From: Leishmania infantum JPCM5
Taxonomy: Eukaryota > Euglenozoa > Kinetoplastea > Trypanosomatida > Trypanosomatidae
Reading direction: 5' to 3'
NCBI RefSeq assembly: GCF_000002875.2
Contig: NC_009412.2
Coordinates: forward strand, 819,001 to 883,000
Length of the DNA: 64,000 nucleotides
Part shown: in pieces, positions 1-10,368 of the stretch
Numbering within the stretch: the first letter of the stretch is position 1
Layout: every line of letters starts with the position of its first letter
Program-made: the position numbers and the translations under genes
The notes under the pieces: model-generated
The model's database searches: none
Seen by the model: the letters and a program-made list of their open reading frames with translations, nothing else
What the model was told of the DNA's origin: nothing

Positions 1-96
1 CTGACGGTAGGCCTGACCGCTAAACCACGTGTAAAACGCCTTTGTGTCCGTCGGAACGGGGTCACGCACCAACCGGCGAACTGTACTGCTCAACAT
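1..96 (-). CDS. N-terminal fragment of an unidentified protein
   Basis: Reading leftward from an ATG at 96-94, 32 codons stay open to the window edge. The peptide begins MLSSTVRRLVRDPVPTDTKA and continues FYTWFSGQAYRQ. The Arg-rich, acid-free first dozen residues would suit a mitochondrial presequence, which is inference. The strand agrees with the neighbouring minus-strand cluster, and the position just beyond the 1.1 kb spacer that follows the DPCD gene is where the next gene should start. I do not recognise the family. Only the start is visible, so the call rests on open frame, strand and position. Confidence 0.5.
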   Translation of the reverse strand, partial: MLSSTVRRLVRDPVPTDTKAFYTWFSGQAYRQ

Positions 97-1111
97 GATG
101 ACGTAACAGAGATGTATAGTAAGCCGCTAACCTGCGCCCACACGAGGTGCGCACAACAGAAGAGAAAAAAAACTTCCGTTCCTATGATGGATGATGGCGA
201 GGTGTGTGTTTGTGTGGTGAGGCTGTCTAGCTCGCCCCTGCTGCTACTGCAAGTGCTGCTGCTACTACTAGGGGAGTCAGGTCTTCTATACTAGGTTCTC
301 CCCCTTGTTCGACAGCTTCTACGAGAAGGTGGTGGATGGGAGCAGTGACTGCAGCTCTGCCGATAAACGAGGTGCACGGCTACTGCAGGAATTATGAAAG
401 CCGGAGGGGGAGGGGCTTTTGCCGGGTGTGTTAGCGTGTGTGAGTAGGGTGCGGTAGAGGGGGAAAAGAGAGAGCGCGGAAGCAGTTCATTGACGACCAA
501 AACGTGCAAACCCGAAGGCGACGAATCAAAAAGAGGAGCGAGCCGGAAGTGCGGCAGCATTCACGCAGCAACGAGCGCGACCTGAACGAAGCATGAAACA
601 AGGCAACAATTTCGGAAGCAGACAACAGAGGCATTCAGCTGCTCGGGTAGCAGTTGCTCCTCGCGTGCGCGGCGGAAGGCGTACACAAGCCTAAAGAGAA
701 GAGGTGCACACGAGTAGCACTCCATAGGCGCTTGCTGCTGTTTTGTGTTCGTGCTTACGTGATGTGTGTGTGTGTGTGTGTGTGAGCGCGTGTAACCGAG
801 GTGTTGAAGCAGACACGAAAAGGCACACTAGTGAATGGAAGAGGGAGAAAGGCGCCTCTTCCCACCCACCCCACACCACACCACCCCCCTCTCCGCCTCG
901 ATCGCGCGAGGACCGAAAGCGCTGCGGCGTCACACACCAGCAAAAGAGTACGACTGCGGCATGCATACGATGCTGTGCACCACAGTTTTACATACATCGA
1001 CTAGTCTCTTCAGAGCACGAAACAACGAGGAGCTTGAGATGCAGACAGCAAGCCCTTGGCCTAGTCCTCCCTCCCCTGTCCTTTGGCTCTCCCACCGTCA
1101 CACACAAAGAG

Positions 1112-1144
<33 letters not shown>

Positions 1145-1236
1145 ACCCCTCACTTCACTACTGAGTCTTTGCCCGCCTAAGGAAACAGCGGGTAGAGCAA
1201 AGGAAGAATAACGCGAAAGGTCAAAGACGCGCGTCC
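97..1236. other. Intercistronic spacer with TG and CA tracts
   Basis: No convincing gene is seen. Short frames are translations of simple sequence. A TG tract lies at about 763-784 and a CA tract at about 1113-1143. Read on the minus strand, this is the 3'UTR of the DPCD gene plus the 5' processing zone of the gene at the left edge. Confidence 0.7.
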
Positions 1237-1935
1237 TTACTGCTGCTTGCAGTCCGGGCTGCTGTCATCGACGCGCTTCGAGGGCATTGATGCCCGCTCC
1301 TTCCGCGCTGCAGCCTCTGCGGTCAGCACAGACAGAGGCTTCTTGTACTGAATAATAAGTGTCTGATGCTGCACATCGTAGGAAAGGTGCGCGCTCTCCA
1401 ATGGAATGCGGGCGCGCTCTAGGTCAGGGATGGCAAGCCTCTTGAAGTACTTCCTGTTTGACGTGCGCACTACGATCTTGCCGACGCTGTCCCCATCTTC
1501 GCGCTCAACCGCGACGGAGAACACGTCTTTCGGGTACGGGAGATTTCGGATTCGCACCACGTAGCTCTCCTTTGTGTCCTGTCGCACCACCACCGGACTT
1601 CCGCTCGACTCAGCAATCAAGGCCCGATCCAGGTTGCGCGATGGCGCCTCAGTGCCAACCTCTATAGACCACTCAGAAAAGCCGCCAAGGGCATTGCGGG
1701 TACGGCGCTTTCTCAGCAGCAGGGAATCTGTCACCACGTCGTACTCTTCAACGAGCTCGCTCCCATCGGTGAATTTGGACGTGATGTGCTTACGATCCCC
1801 GCGTATTACAGACGACTTGGGTTCTGCGAGCATTTGGTTGAGCTGGCCGTGCACAGAGTATTCTGAGAACAGATTAAGATGTTGAGTACGCTTTCTGTGG
1901 GTATGAGAGCCGGATGAAGCACTCGTGAGCTCCAC
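1237..1935 (-). CDS. DPCD: DPCD-like protein
   Basis: This 232-residue protein matches the DPCD family (deleted in primary ciliary dyskinesia), a small protein linked to motile cilia assembly and to the R2TP/RUVBL chaperone machinery. Visible family blocks are DGSELVEEYD (about residues 56-65), a run like LLLRKRRTRNALGG, the strongly conserved VRIRNLPYPKDVFSVAVE (about 126-143), VVRTSNRKYFKRLAIPDLER and LIIQYKKP near the end. Length is slightly above the roughly 200 residues of animal homologues, the surplus being at the N terminus. A second Met at codon 35 (position 1833) is possible, but residues before it still resemble the family start, so the first Met was kept. A role in the flagellum is inferred from the family. 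Confidence 0.9.
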   Translation of the reverse strand: MELTSASSGSHTHRKRTQHLNLFSEYSVHGQLNQMLAEPKSSVIRGDRKHITSKFTDGSELVEEYDVVTDSLLLRKRRTRNALGGFSEWSIEVGTEAPSRNLDRALIAESSGSPVVVRQDTKESYVVRIRNLPYPKDVFSVAVEREDGDSVGKIVVRTSNRKYFKRLAIPDLERARIPLESAHLSYDVQHQTLIIQYKKPLSVLTAEAAARKERASMPSKRVDDSSPDCKQQ

Positions 1936-2558
1936 ACAATCCCATTGAAGCCCAGTTGCCGTGGGAGTGGGGCTGGAGGCTGAACAAAAAAGGAAGAGAG
2001 AACTGCAGCGTTCCCTCGCCCGATGGCGGCCTCTATGCTCTATACACGAGTGAAAAAGTGTTGTCCCTTACTTTTTAGGTGTATGTATGTGCGCGTGCGT
2101 GTACGTACTTACCTAGGAGCAAGCTTCTACCCTTTGATACAGCGTGGCTGCGAGTTCCTCTCCTTTGCCTTTCTTGAGTGTCCTTCCCTCGAAAGTGGAG
2201 GGTATGGCTGTAGCCAGAGGCGGCAGCAGCAGCAGGCACCCAAGCAGGCGTTTTGTTGTTCGCGGCGAAACAAAAAGCGTGAGAGATGCAAAAAAAAAAG
2301 GGCGTGAAGGTGGCATGAGAGAAAGATACAGTACCTCAGCGGTGGGTTGCCTAAGAGAATGCTCACTGCTCACGGACGACGAAGAGACAGCTGACATCGC
2401 GCGCTCTGACTCCTCCAGTGCAAGAAAGGAGGGAAGAGGAAGAGCGCACTCCTCTCATTCGCATCGGGCTGCTCGTTGAGTGAGCTTTCGCTTGTAGCGC
2501 CTTGACTTGCTGAGTGAATTTCCTTTTTTCACCTGCTGTGTATGTGCAAACCCTTTTG
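1936..2558. other. Intercistronic spacer
   Basis: No gene is seen. The spacer separates the adenylation/ankyrin gene from DPCD in the same minus-strand unit. On the minus strand it holds several pyrimidine stretches that could serve as trans-splicing signals. Confidence 0.6.
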
Positions 2559-5500
2559 CTATTCTGTCGCAGAAGCTTCACCCACTGAGGGTGCCAGAAT
2601 ATCGCACAGTCGCTTAATACGATGGTCCGTCGGGTGCAGACGCCTCGCTATCTCGTGAAGAGTCTCGTAGGCCAGGTACGTCTTTTTGCGCGCCAGTCGC
2701 GTAAAGCGAGCCGTCTCATTGCCTGGGCAGCGTCTCCGCTTCGCGCCCACATCGTTCGGCTCTGGAGCCCTGGTGGCCGCTGCGGCGGAGATAGTGGTTG
2801 CCGAAGAGGTACAGTACAACGCCATCTCCTCCAGCACCGCTGTGTGCCCATTCAAGACGGCCCAGTGCGCCGGCGTCCGCTGCCACTTGTCTCTCGTATC
2901 TATTTTCAGACCGTATTGGTGAAGAAGACGAGCCGTCTCAGCGTTGCCGCTACGTGCCGCGAAGTGCAATAGTGACTGCTGACGGGCGTCACGGCAATGA
3001 ACCACAGCCTGATCGTGCTCTAGCAGACGCCGAAGAATAGCGGCGGACCTGCTTGCCGCCAAATGAGCAGCAGTCACGCCATCCAGCGTCACGGCGGTAA
3101 GCCTGGCACCGTGCTGCAACAGCACCTCCACCACACGCAATGTCGCCAATTCCTGCTCCAGCGAGCAGCAACTCGCAACAGCCACATGCAGGGGAGTGGT
3201 ACAGCGGTGTTCTCGACGGTTGTGTCCGTTGACGTCGGCGAGGCCATGGCGAAGAAGGCGGTCAGCAATCCCGGCGCACTGAACGGCAACTACTTCACGG
3301 AAAAGGGAATCAGCAGCTGCCTCTGCATGGCTGAGAACTTGCGGAGGTTGCAAAAGGAGTGGCAACGCCGTCACTGTCTCGCCGTTCTCCGGCTTCGACT
3401 CACCATTAAGAGGAGCTTCTGCCCACGCCTCGCGCAAAGCCTGCACATAGTCGCCGAAGCGGGGGTGCTGGAGCAACACGCAGGGCTGGAAAGGAGGAGG
3501 CAGCCTACCATGCTCGTCGATCCCGGCATCGGAGCCGGCGTGGAGCCCGAGATACACAGCGCGGCTGAGCTTTAGAGCACCAAGCGAGTCACCCCCGGCG
3601 TGAAGGTAGTGAGTGTCACAGCGAACCGGCATACCCAGCATCCTTTGCCACACAGACCGCACTACTCTGTAGAGCTCATCCTCCTCTCTGCAGCAGCCAT
3701 CATTTTTTTCATTGAGCTGAGCATCAAGCTCTTCTTGTTGCGCTTGGACAGCGTCGACGGCAAGCTGGGTGCGGCTCACCTTGCCCGTCGGCGTCTGCGG
3801 CAAGGAAGCTCCGTTGGTGAACAACAGCCAGCGACGCGGCACCATGAAAGAGGGCAGGTGCAGCGCAAGCAGTTCCTGCAACGCGGCAGCCACGCCCTCC
3901 CTGTGATCTCTCAAGAGCCCCCCATCGACAACGTCTGTCAGCACAACCGCCGCACCGATGGCTGGTGTGCCTGACGCGGATTGCACGCAAAAGCAGGCGC
4001 ACTGCGAAAAAAGACCAGCTAGCGCCCGCTGAACGGTGCCCTCCACCTCCTCCAAAGCCACGCGTTGACCGTTCAACTTCATCTCCCAGTCCCGACGACC
4101 ACGCAGCTCCAGATCCGGCGGACCTCCCTCACCTGTCGAAACAAGTCGCCCGATATCCCCTGTGCGAAAGAAGCGCTCGCCAGTGGCGGCGTTGCAGCCG
4201 AAGGGTGACGACGTGCTATCCTCCGCGTATCCACAGCACACTTGATCTCCGCAAAGGACAACTTCCCCGTAGTCGTCGCCTGCAGACTCACCAAGCTCCT
4301 GGAGCAAGCCTTCTTCCAATGCGAAAGCGTCGCTGTCGCCGAGAAGCACGTCGGATGCAGCATCCAGCCTTTGGACACGAACCCGTGTGCCCACCCCGGG
4401 ACCGCACTTCACGTGCTCTGCCCTCGTGCCTGGAAAAACGCGCCACACCGACTGGTATATGGTGGCCTCAGTCACGCCGTAGATGTTGTACAGCTCTGCC
4501 CTGTCAGCCCAGGTGCTGATCAGCGCCTGAGACATGCGTTCACCGCCGAGAAACACCTTCATTGGAGCAGTCGAGGAAGGGAGCACCGACAGTAGATGAC
4601 CAGCGGTGGTGAGAGAAGACCAAACCGCTGGAGTGCTCACCACGTGAGTCGGTTGCACGCAGGCCAGCAGCGGCGCAGCCTGGCCGTTGAGGAGGTCCTC
4701 CTGAGTGCATGTGTAGAAGATGCTGTGAGGCGTACAGAGCCCCACGAGCATGTCACCGATAGACGGATCAAAGAACGGGGAGGAGAGGCAAAAGAAGCGA
4801 CAGCATGCATCGCCCACGGCGAGGCCATCCTTATCGAGAATGAAGCGCTGCAGGTATGCTCGCAGATTGCCTCGCGAGGCTACTACACACTTTGGGTCCC
4901 CTGTTGAGCCGGATGTGTATATGTAGTAGGCGACGCGGCTGTCGTCTACATGTACCACCGGCAGCCGCGTCGGTGTCGCGGTGCCCACCTCCGCCATCTG
5001 GAGTTTTCCGTTGCAAGTGCTGTTCTCTTCTGCCGAGAGCGCCTCGTGAAGCAACGACGAGACATCTTCTGAGCGCAGCTTGCAGCGCGGCCTCCGACGT
5101 TGCTCCAGCCGCTGCAGTCGCAAGGGTGGATCATCTGGGCGAAACAGGCAAAAAGTCCAGCCCATGCACAAGCAGACGCTTTCCACCAAGCATGTGTAGA
5201 AGGTCTCTTGACTGTAAACCCCAACATCACACTCATCCTCCGCGCCACGCTCATCACCCGGCGTGCCGTGTACCCCCCCCCGCAAGTGGTAATGAACGCC
5301 GATCGTGCGAGGAGGTGATGATCCGCCGCTTCAGCAGCTCCACGAACGCACACCATGCTCGTTTGGTCACGCGCTCTGCAGTGATGGACGCCTCGCTGCC
5401 ATCGACGGCACCGCTACTGCCTTCTAGTCGCGCCGCCTTCGAGTAGCCGCAGTGGCGGTGCCGGAGAAGTGCGAACATCACCTCGTCATCACCGCGCTCT

Positions 5501-5571
5501 TCCAATGCTGCAAGTATGCAGGCGGATAGCGTGGCCCCATCGCCCACACACACCGGGACGTTCGAGCTCAT
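2559..5571 (-). CDS. Adenylation domain - carrier domain - ankyrin protein (frame broken)
   Basis: The gene lies in two overlapping minus-strand frames: 5571-5254 (N terminus, ATG at 5571) and 5285-2559 (908 codons). The second frame carries an AMP-forming adenylation domain with core motifs YIYTSGSTGDPKCVV (about 121-135), NIYGVTEAT (about 267-275), FFRTGDIG (about 372-379), a GRRDWEMKLNGQRV block (about 396-409) and PTGK (about 499-502). A phosphopantetheine carrier domain follows with HAGGDSLGALKL (Ser about 567). Ankyrin repeats fill about 690-860 (TPLHVAVASC, TAAHLAASR, SLLHFAARSGN, TPAHWAVLNGH). This resembles the A-T core of the AASDH/ACSF4 and NRPS-like families, but those end differently (AASDH in PQQ-type repeats). 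The usual Gly after PK in the third motif is Cys here. The substrate is unknown. The frame changes by one base near the C run at 5273-5281, from sequencing error or true loss. Confidence 0.82.
5273..5281. other. Run of nine C at the frame break of the adenylation gene
   Basis: The upstream and downstream parts of the adenylation domain are out of register by one base, and this homopolymer lies within their overlap (5254-5285). One surplus base in the run would explain the break. Confidence 0.6.
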
Positions 5572-6169
5572 TCATGCATCACTCGTGATGCCTAGATCAG
5601 CGCCAGCTCCTCCTACTCACCAAAAGGAATAAAAGAGCAAGCATATAAGCAAAGAAGGAGATAGTATGAATTGAAAAGAGTTCGCAGTACGCCATTCAGT
5701 CTTCCCACTCACGGGCCCCGGACTGAAAGCCGCATCTCTCGTGTGCTTACAGGAGTGGTCAAGGGGGGCACAGAGGTTGACCTGCAGAGTGGTAATCGCA
5801 GCACAGCGGCTTTGCAGGCTTGCACTAACGCTGTGCGCTGCCACACATCTGGCGGCGAAGAGATATTCCTCCCCTCTTGGAATGCGCTCGCGAAATGCAG
5901 CCTGGCCTGAAGCTGAGTAGCCTGGTTCTTCTGAGCTTGTTGACAGGCGAGACGCACGAAAACAGGTCGATTACTGTGTACTATCTTAAGCGGACTGTGG
6001 GGGTGAATTAGGCGGGAAGAAACACCCAAACGGCATCACCTGCTGCTTCAAACGACTCTTGGGGGAGGCAACAGCGGGGGAGAGCAAAGGAGGCAGACCA
6101 CTTGCACCTGGTAGCCTTTGTCCTTCACCCAAGGCTAAAGCTGTTGTTTGCCACAACACGACATGGGCT
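5572..6169. other. Intercistronic spacer
   Basis: No gene or repeat is recognised. It is the 3'UTR of RPC19 plus the 5' processing region of the adenylation gene, both on the minus strand. Confidence 0.6.
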
Positions 6170-6583
6170 CTACTCTGGTTGCGTAGCAGCTGCCATGCGA
6201 TGCTGCTCTACCATACAATTGTCGAAGCTACTAATTGTGTCGTCACAGATTTCCGCAAGACGCTCCAGACCCTTGGCTACGGCCTCTACAGCGTAGTCGG
6301 AAGCCTGCACATGCAAGAGCATCTTTGGTTCCAGAGGATGGGGAATCGCGTAGCCGGCGCTCGTCACGGCGGCGTTCTGCATAAGAACGTGCCGCAGGGG
6401 GTTTCCTAGGGTGTGATCCTCGTGAGAGAAAGTTACCACAGCAGTGGACTCGTTATCAGTGATACGCTGCAGATCAATTTGAACCTTCTGCTCCTCCGAG
6501 GTGTCCACCTCATCGCCCTCGTTCATGCGTTGGATGTGCTCCTGGTGGAGGATGAAAGCATCGCGAGGGTGAAAAGACGCCAT
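6170..6583 (-). CDS. RPC19: RNA polymerase I/III subunit AC19 (RPC19)
   Basis: The 137-residue protein carries the Rpb11/AC19 dimerisation fold signature: VTFSHEDHTLGNPLRHVLMQ (about 49-68), AGYAIPHPLEPKMLLHVQ (about 76-93), and a C-terminal helix of the type AVEAVAKGLERLAEICD. The GNPLRHVLM pattern and the KGL..L..C helix look more like AC19 (shared by RNA polymerases I and III, partner of AC40) than like Rpb11, which usually has GN.I...L. An acidic N-terminal extension of about 45 residues precedes the fold, as in yeast AC19. It would act in the nucleolus and nucleus. It stands alone between unrelated genes. Rpb11 remains a less likely alternative. Confidence 0.85.
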   Translation of the reverse strand: MASFHPRDAFILHQEHIQRMNEGDEVDTSEEQKVQIDLQRITDNESTAVVTFSHEDHTLGNPLRHVLMQNAAVTSAGYAIPHPLEPKMLLHVQASDYAVEAVAKGLERLAEICDDTISSFDNCMVEQHRMAAATQPE

Positions 6584-7412
6584 GATACCTCTCTCTGACT
6601 CGGTACGTTAAGGTGGGTGTTGAGAAACTTCAACGTCGCTCACGCGTCGCTTCGAGAGCCTCAGAGGAGGCTGGAAAGGGTGCCCTGTAAGGAGGCTGGG
6701 GGATGCAAGAGAGATGAAAAGCGCCAAGCCTTCAAGCTTGCTATCCGAGCTTGAGGTTCGAGTCGTCGCCAAGTCAATTTCAGCAAAAGGGTGTGTTGTA
6801 CAGAAGTGGAAAAGTGTCGCAGACAAAGATCGCCGAAGGTTCAGTGAAACGATATGGTGCCATCGGGGACGGTGGTGTGGATTGGCGAGTGCGGGTGCAT
6901 GTGTGTATGTGAGAGAAAAAAAAGATTCCCCCGTGCCACTCATCCGTATCTCTCCTCTGCACCAGTAAGAGCGTCACTTCCACCACAAAAAGAAAAGCTA
7001 GAGATGTGGCGAGTTGCGATTCACGGCAATAAACGCCGTCCAACACGCGGAAGTTGTCTCTCAAACTATGCAGAAGATTTAGTTCTCCCTTGCACTTGAG
7101 GTAGTAAGAGAAGCAAAAAGAGTTGTTTATTCCTTTTTCTTTGGGGGGAACGGGAGGGGACTGTAATAGTAGCCGATCATAGCGAAGGCAGCAGCGCGAC
7201 ACCCAAGAGAGGGGTCAAGTTGAGAGAAAAGGAAAGGGTTATTGCATCCATTAAACGCTGAATTCGGCAGTTATGTGAAACCTATATGTTCCTTCCGTTA
7301 GTGAGTAGTCAGCGAATTAGGAGCTGCGGCACCCGCTTCCATCTCCTTTTCTTTTGGTACGCGAACTGAGGTTGCGGAGAGTCGCTGCTCTCCGCTCACA
7401 CTCAACGGCCCT
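6584..7412. other. Intercistronic spacer
   Basis: No gene is seen. On the minus strand this is the Sua5 3'UTR followed by the RPC19 5' processing zone. I found no retroposon signature. Confidence 0.6.
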
Positions 7413-8573
7413 TTAGTCGGTGTGTCGCGCCGAAGCAGGTGCGGCCTCATTGATCAGGACGGCCGTCACGCCCGATGCTGCGCGAAATAGTCGGTCCTCC
7501 ATCGCGGTCAGTAAATCTTCTTTTGCCTTGTCGTGTGGCCACTCTGAGATGAGCGGAAATACAAGACCCTTCGCCCCCTTAATTGTCTCGGTCGCTCGCA
7601 ACGCATCAAAGACAGCGTAGCACCCCTCTTCAGGATTGCCGTCAGGGCTCATGTCGTGGTAGAAGAGGCAGGTGTCTCTGAATCGCGATAAGTATCCGTT
7701 AAAATCAAGGACAACGGTCTCGCAAAGAGGCACAACGTCTTTGCCGCGGTGAACGTAGACAGGCACATCCGCAGATGCTGTCAACGCTGCCAAGCTACCG
7801 GGTGTGAGGAGGGACGACGGCACGTGTGGGGAGTAGTGAGTGAGAAGCTGGCCAGGGCTTACCATCGGCGCCTTCGTTGGGTCACACATGATGCGCGTGT
7901 CTCGAATTTCGACACGCGTCTGCGGGTACCTGTCTGCAATGGCGCGGTGAATCATGCTCACGGTAATGCACCCCCTGCGCAGCACCACCACCAAGTCTTT
8001 CGCTTCAACCTTGGCTACAGTCGACTCGATGCCGATCGCGCTTTGTCCGCCGTCAATGATCAGTAGCTCCGGGTCTCGAGCAGCCAAGTCGTCGTAAACG
8101 TGCTGCGCGGTCGTAGGGCTTACATGCCCGAAGGTGTTCGCACTTGGGGCAGCTACAGGAACATCAGCCATCTCTAGCAGTTTCAGCGTTATTGGATTGT
8201 TGGGGATGCGAGCCCCCACGTAGCCAGAACCACCTGTAACGCAATCCGGAAGGGTCGGGCTTGCTTTGCAGACGATCGTCAACGGTCCTGGCCACAGAGC
8301 CGCCCCGATTGTGCACGCCAGCTCCACCGCCCCCTCATCCCACTTCAGATCCCACAACTTACGTGCGCCGTCCAAGGTGTACACGTGACAAATGAGTGGG
8401 TCGGTAGGTGGCCGCCCCTTCACGGCGTAAATGCTCTTGACAGCACTTCCAATCAGCGCATTGCCGCCTAATCCGTATACAGTTTCGGTTGGGATGGCGA
8501 CCAGCTTGCCTTGCACTAGGGCATCAGCAGCCCGCCGCAGGTCCTCCGGCGAGGTTCCAATAATCTGAGCCAT
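7413..8573 (-). CDS. SUA5: Threonylcarbamoyl-AMP synthase (Sua5/YrdC)
   Basis: The 386-residue protein makes threonylcarbamoyl-AMP from threonine, bicarbonate and ATP, the first step of the t6A37 modification of ANN-decoding tRNAs. The YrdC domain (about 1-205) shows VAIPTETVYGLGGNA, KGRPPTDPLICH, LWPGPLTIV, VGARIPNN, PVAAPSAN.FGHVSPT, IIDGG and GIESTV, the usual ATP and threonine-site blocks. A Sua5 C-terminal domain begins near SPGQLLTHYSPH (about 241-252), so this is the long Sua5 form rather than short YrdC. The ATG at 8573 gives the typical short lead of Sua5 proteins, and no targeting peptide is obvious. Confidence 0.93.
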   Translation of the reverse strand: MAQIIGTSPEDLRRAADALVQGKLVAIPTETVYGLGGNALIGSAVKSIYAVKGRPPTDPLICHVYTLDGARKLWDLKWDEGAVELACTIGAALWPGPLTIVCKASPTLPDCVTGGSGYVGARIPNNPITLKLLEMADVPVAAPSANTFGHVSPTTAQHVYDDLAARDPELLIIDGGQSAIGIESTVAKVEAKDLVVVLRRGCITVSMIHRAIADRYPQTRVEIRDTRIMCDPTKAPMVSPGQLLTHYSPHVPSSLLTPGSLAALTASADVPVYVHRGKDVVPLCETVVLDFNGYLSRFRDTCLFYHDMSPDGNPEEGCYAVFDALRATETIKGAKGLVFPLISEWPHDKAKEDLLTAMEDRLFRAASGVTAVLINEAAPASARHTD

Positions 8574-9539
8574 GGGTTGTCTTTTGTCGATTAGAGAGAA
8601 TGCCAGACAAGCCTTGAGCTTCGTGTGATCTGCGCGAGCTTGTGGCGGGATGGACAGCCGATGCGGCTGAAGTGCTTTGGACTACGCGCCTTTCAGCCAC
8701 TAGCCCTCTCGCGGAATAACAAAGAGGTAGGAAGGAGAAAAAGCCGCGCGCGGGATGCGATGCAGCGAGGCACACGTGAGAGAAGAGAAAGAGGAGCTGG
8801 CGATGACGATGAGCGGATCCGGCTCGTGAGAAGCAACTTGTGCAGGAGTCCGAACTCTCTCCAAGTAAAAAACGAGTCACCGCGACGCGGTGGAAACAAG
8901 TAAGTGAAGCCATGAGACGACAGAACGCTCGATGTCCTACTCGCACGTGCCCCTCCGCTAGACTGGAGAAAGCAGAAGCTCTCAAAAAGAAGGAACGGAT
9001 TCGACGAACTGCGCTAAGAGTGCGCATCTTCCACTGTTTCGAAGATGGGGAGAGGTATCGGTGCTGCTCATGCGCGTATATTTCGTCTGTAGTTCACTTG
9101 CTTATTTTTTGTTCGAATGTTACGTCTTTAACAGGTTAAGCAGATCTGCTGCCTGTGAAGAAAAGGGGGAAAAAAGCTGCTCGACAACTCCAGAAAAACA
9201 CAACATAACGCGCCTGCCTTGATTTCCATAGTAAGCAGTGTCGCCGATTCGCGGTGGAAGAGTGCACATATCCTTTTGCTTCTCATGCATCTCCTGCTAC
9301 GTCCGAGAAGGACCCAGGTGCTGCTCCACCACCACCCTCATAGAGAAAGCCGCAAAAAATACTTCTGAGAAGATATGCTTGCCGCGCAGGGTGCATGGCT
9401 TGACTACAGCAACGTTTGCTCGTCCCATACAGACAGTTTTGTTCCTCTGTTCAAAAAAGCACACGCCGTCATGCTATCTACAAACTGCACACTCCACTCA
9501 AGATACATGGTGCCTGAGACACGAGAACCGGAAACTGAA
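8574..9539. other. Intercistronic spacer, 3'UTR side
   Basis: No gene is seen. It lies between the Sua5 start codon and the A-tail end of the first retroposon copy. On the minus strand it supplies the Sua5 5' processing region. Confidence 0.55.
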
Positions 9540-10100
9540 TTTTTTTGTCGTCTCCTCTCTGCCACACAACAAGAGCTAAGCTCATCTCTGCCCGGCCGGT
9601 CACAGGCCCCGTCGCGCGGCGCGAGACAGCCGTAGGCACACGAGGTGCAGCAATGCCCAGACCCGGTCATCGGTGCATGGCTTCTGCCTCGAACCTTACC
9701 CAACCCCGCCCCACAGGTCGCCCCACAGCCACGCACATTATGCTGGCCATCACCCGGGGCATCCCTCTCGGGGGGGGGGGGGCCAGGCTCACCCCGCCCC
9801 CAGTGGGCAGTGAGGGCCGGGGGTGGGACGCGTTCGAGTCACGCCGACACTCCGCCCATCCTGTGGATGGCGAAAACGTGTGCGCGGCCGCGGGTCGCTC
9901 CGGCGCCACGCCGTCCAGCACCGGACACTGCGGACATCGGCAGTGATACATCGCTCTGACGTCCCTACGTCACGCGCGCCTGACCCTGTCACCACCAGAG
10001 GTGGTTGTGCAGTGGCAGGAATAGGGGCTGCTTGGCTTCCCCACAGAGAGAGTGGGTACTGGACCCTGATACCACGCTGAGGTGTCCCCCGTTATCAGGG
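9540..10100 (-). mobile_element. SIDER-like retroposon, copy 1 (5' end intact)
   Basis: This roughly 560 bp non-coding element is repeated almost letter for letter at 17768-18210, 23466-24023 and 28925-29477. Its 5' end on the minus strand (10100 leftward) starts CCCTGATAACGG and continues GACACCTCAGCGTGGTATCAGGG, the layout of the 77-79 nt signature shared by L1Tc, ingi and Leishmania SIDERs. The 3' end is a weak A tract (T7 on the plus strand at 9540-9546). It has a 13-base G run at 9770-9782. It lies in sense orientation in the 3'UTR of the DEAD-box helicase, where SIDERs are known to affect mRNA stability or translation in Leishmania. No reverse transcriptase is present, so it is non-autonomous. 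Confidence 0.85.
10034..10100 (-). promoter_or_regulatory. Pr77-type hallmark with potential HDV-like ribozyme P1 stem
   Basis: Read 5'->3' on the minus strand, the first eight bases CCCTGATA can pair perfectly with TATCAGGG about 20 bases later. In L1Tc this terminal 77 nt is known both as an internal promoter and as an HDV-like ribozyme whose P1 is built from the same two segments. Conservation of the pairing is seen here. Activity is inferred. Confidence 0.5.
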
Positions 10101-10368
10101 AGACAGAGAGAAGGAAAGAAGCGGAAGAAAAAAGGTCATATGAAAAACAGGGAGGAAGAAGAAACTCCTCAGGAGACCAACAATAAAACAATCGAAGAAC
10201 CGCGGAGCTCTAAGGGACAAGGAATCGGATGGAGAACCTTGATAGCGGGAGATTCACAGGTCACGTATTGGACGGCCCTCCAAGTACTAAAGGGTAGCGG
10301 TTTGTGCCGAAGCACTGCGTTAAACTAATCAGGTAATTTCACCCCATCCTCTATCCCCTGGGGTGTGC

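Noticed and set aside
9832..9840. GTTCGAGTC, a perfect tRNA-type B box, in every retroposon copy
   Set aside because: It lies on the strand opposite to the element's 5' hallmark and no A box or tRNA fold is visible; probably chance.
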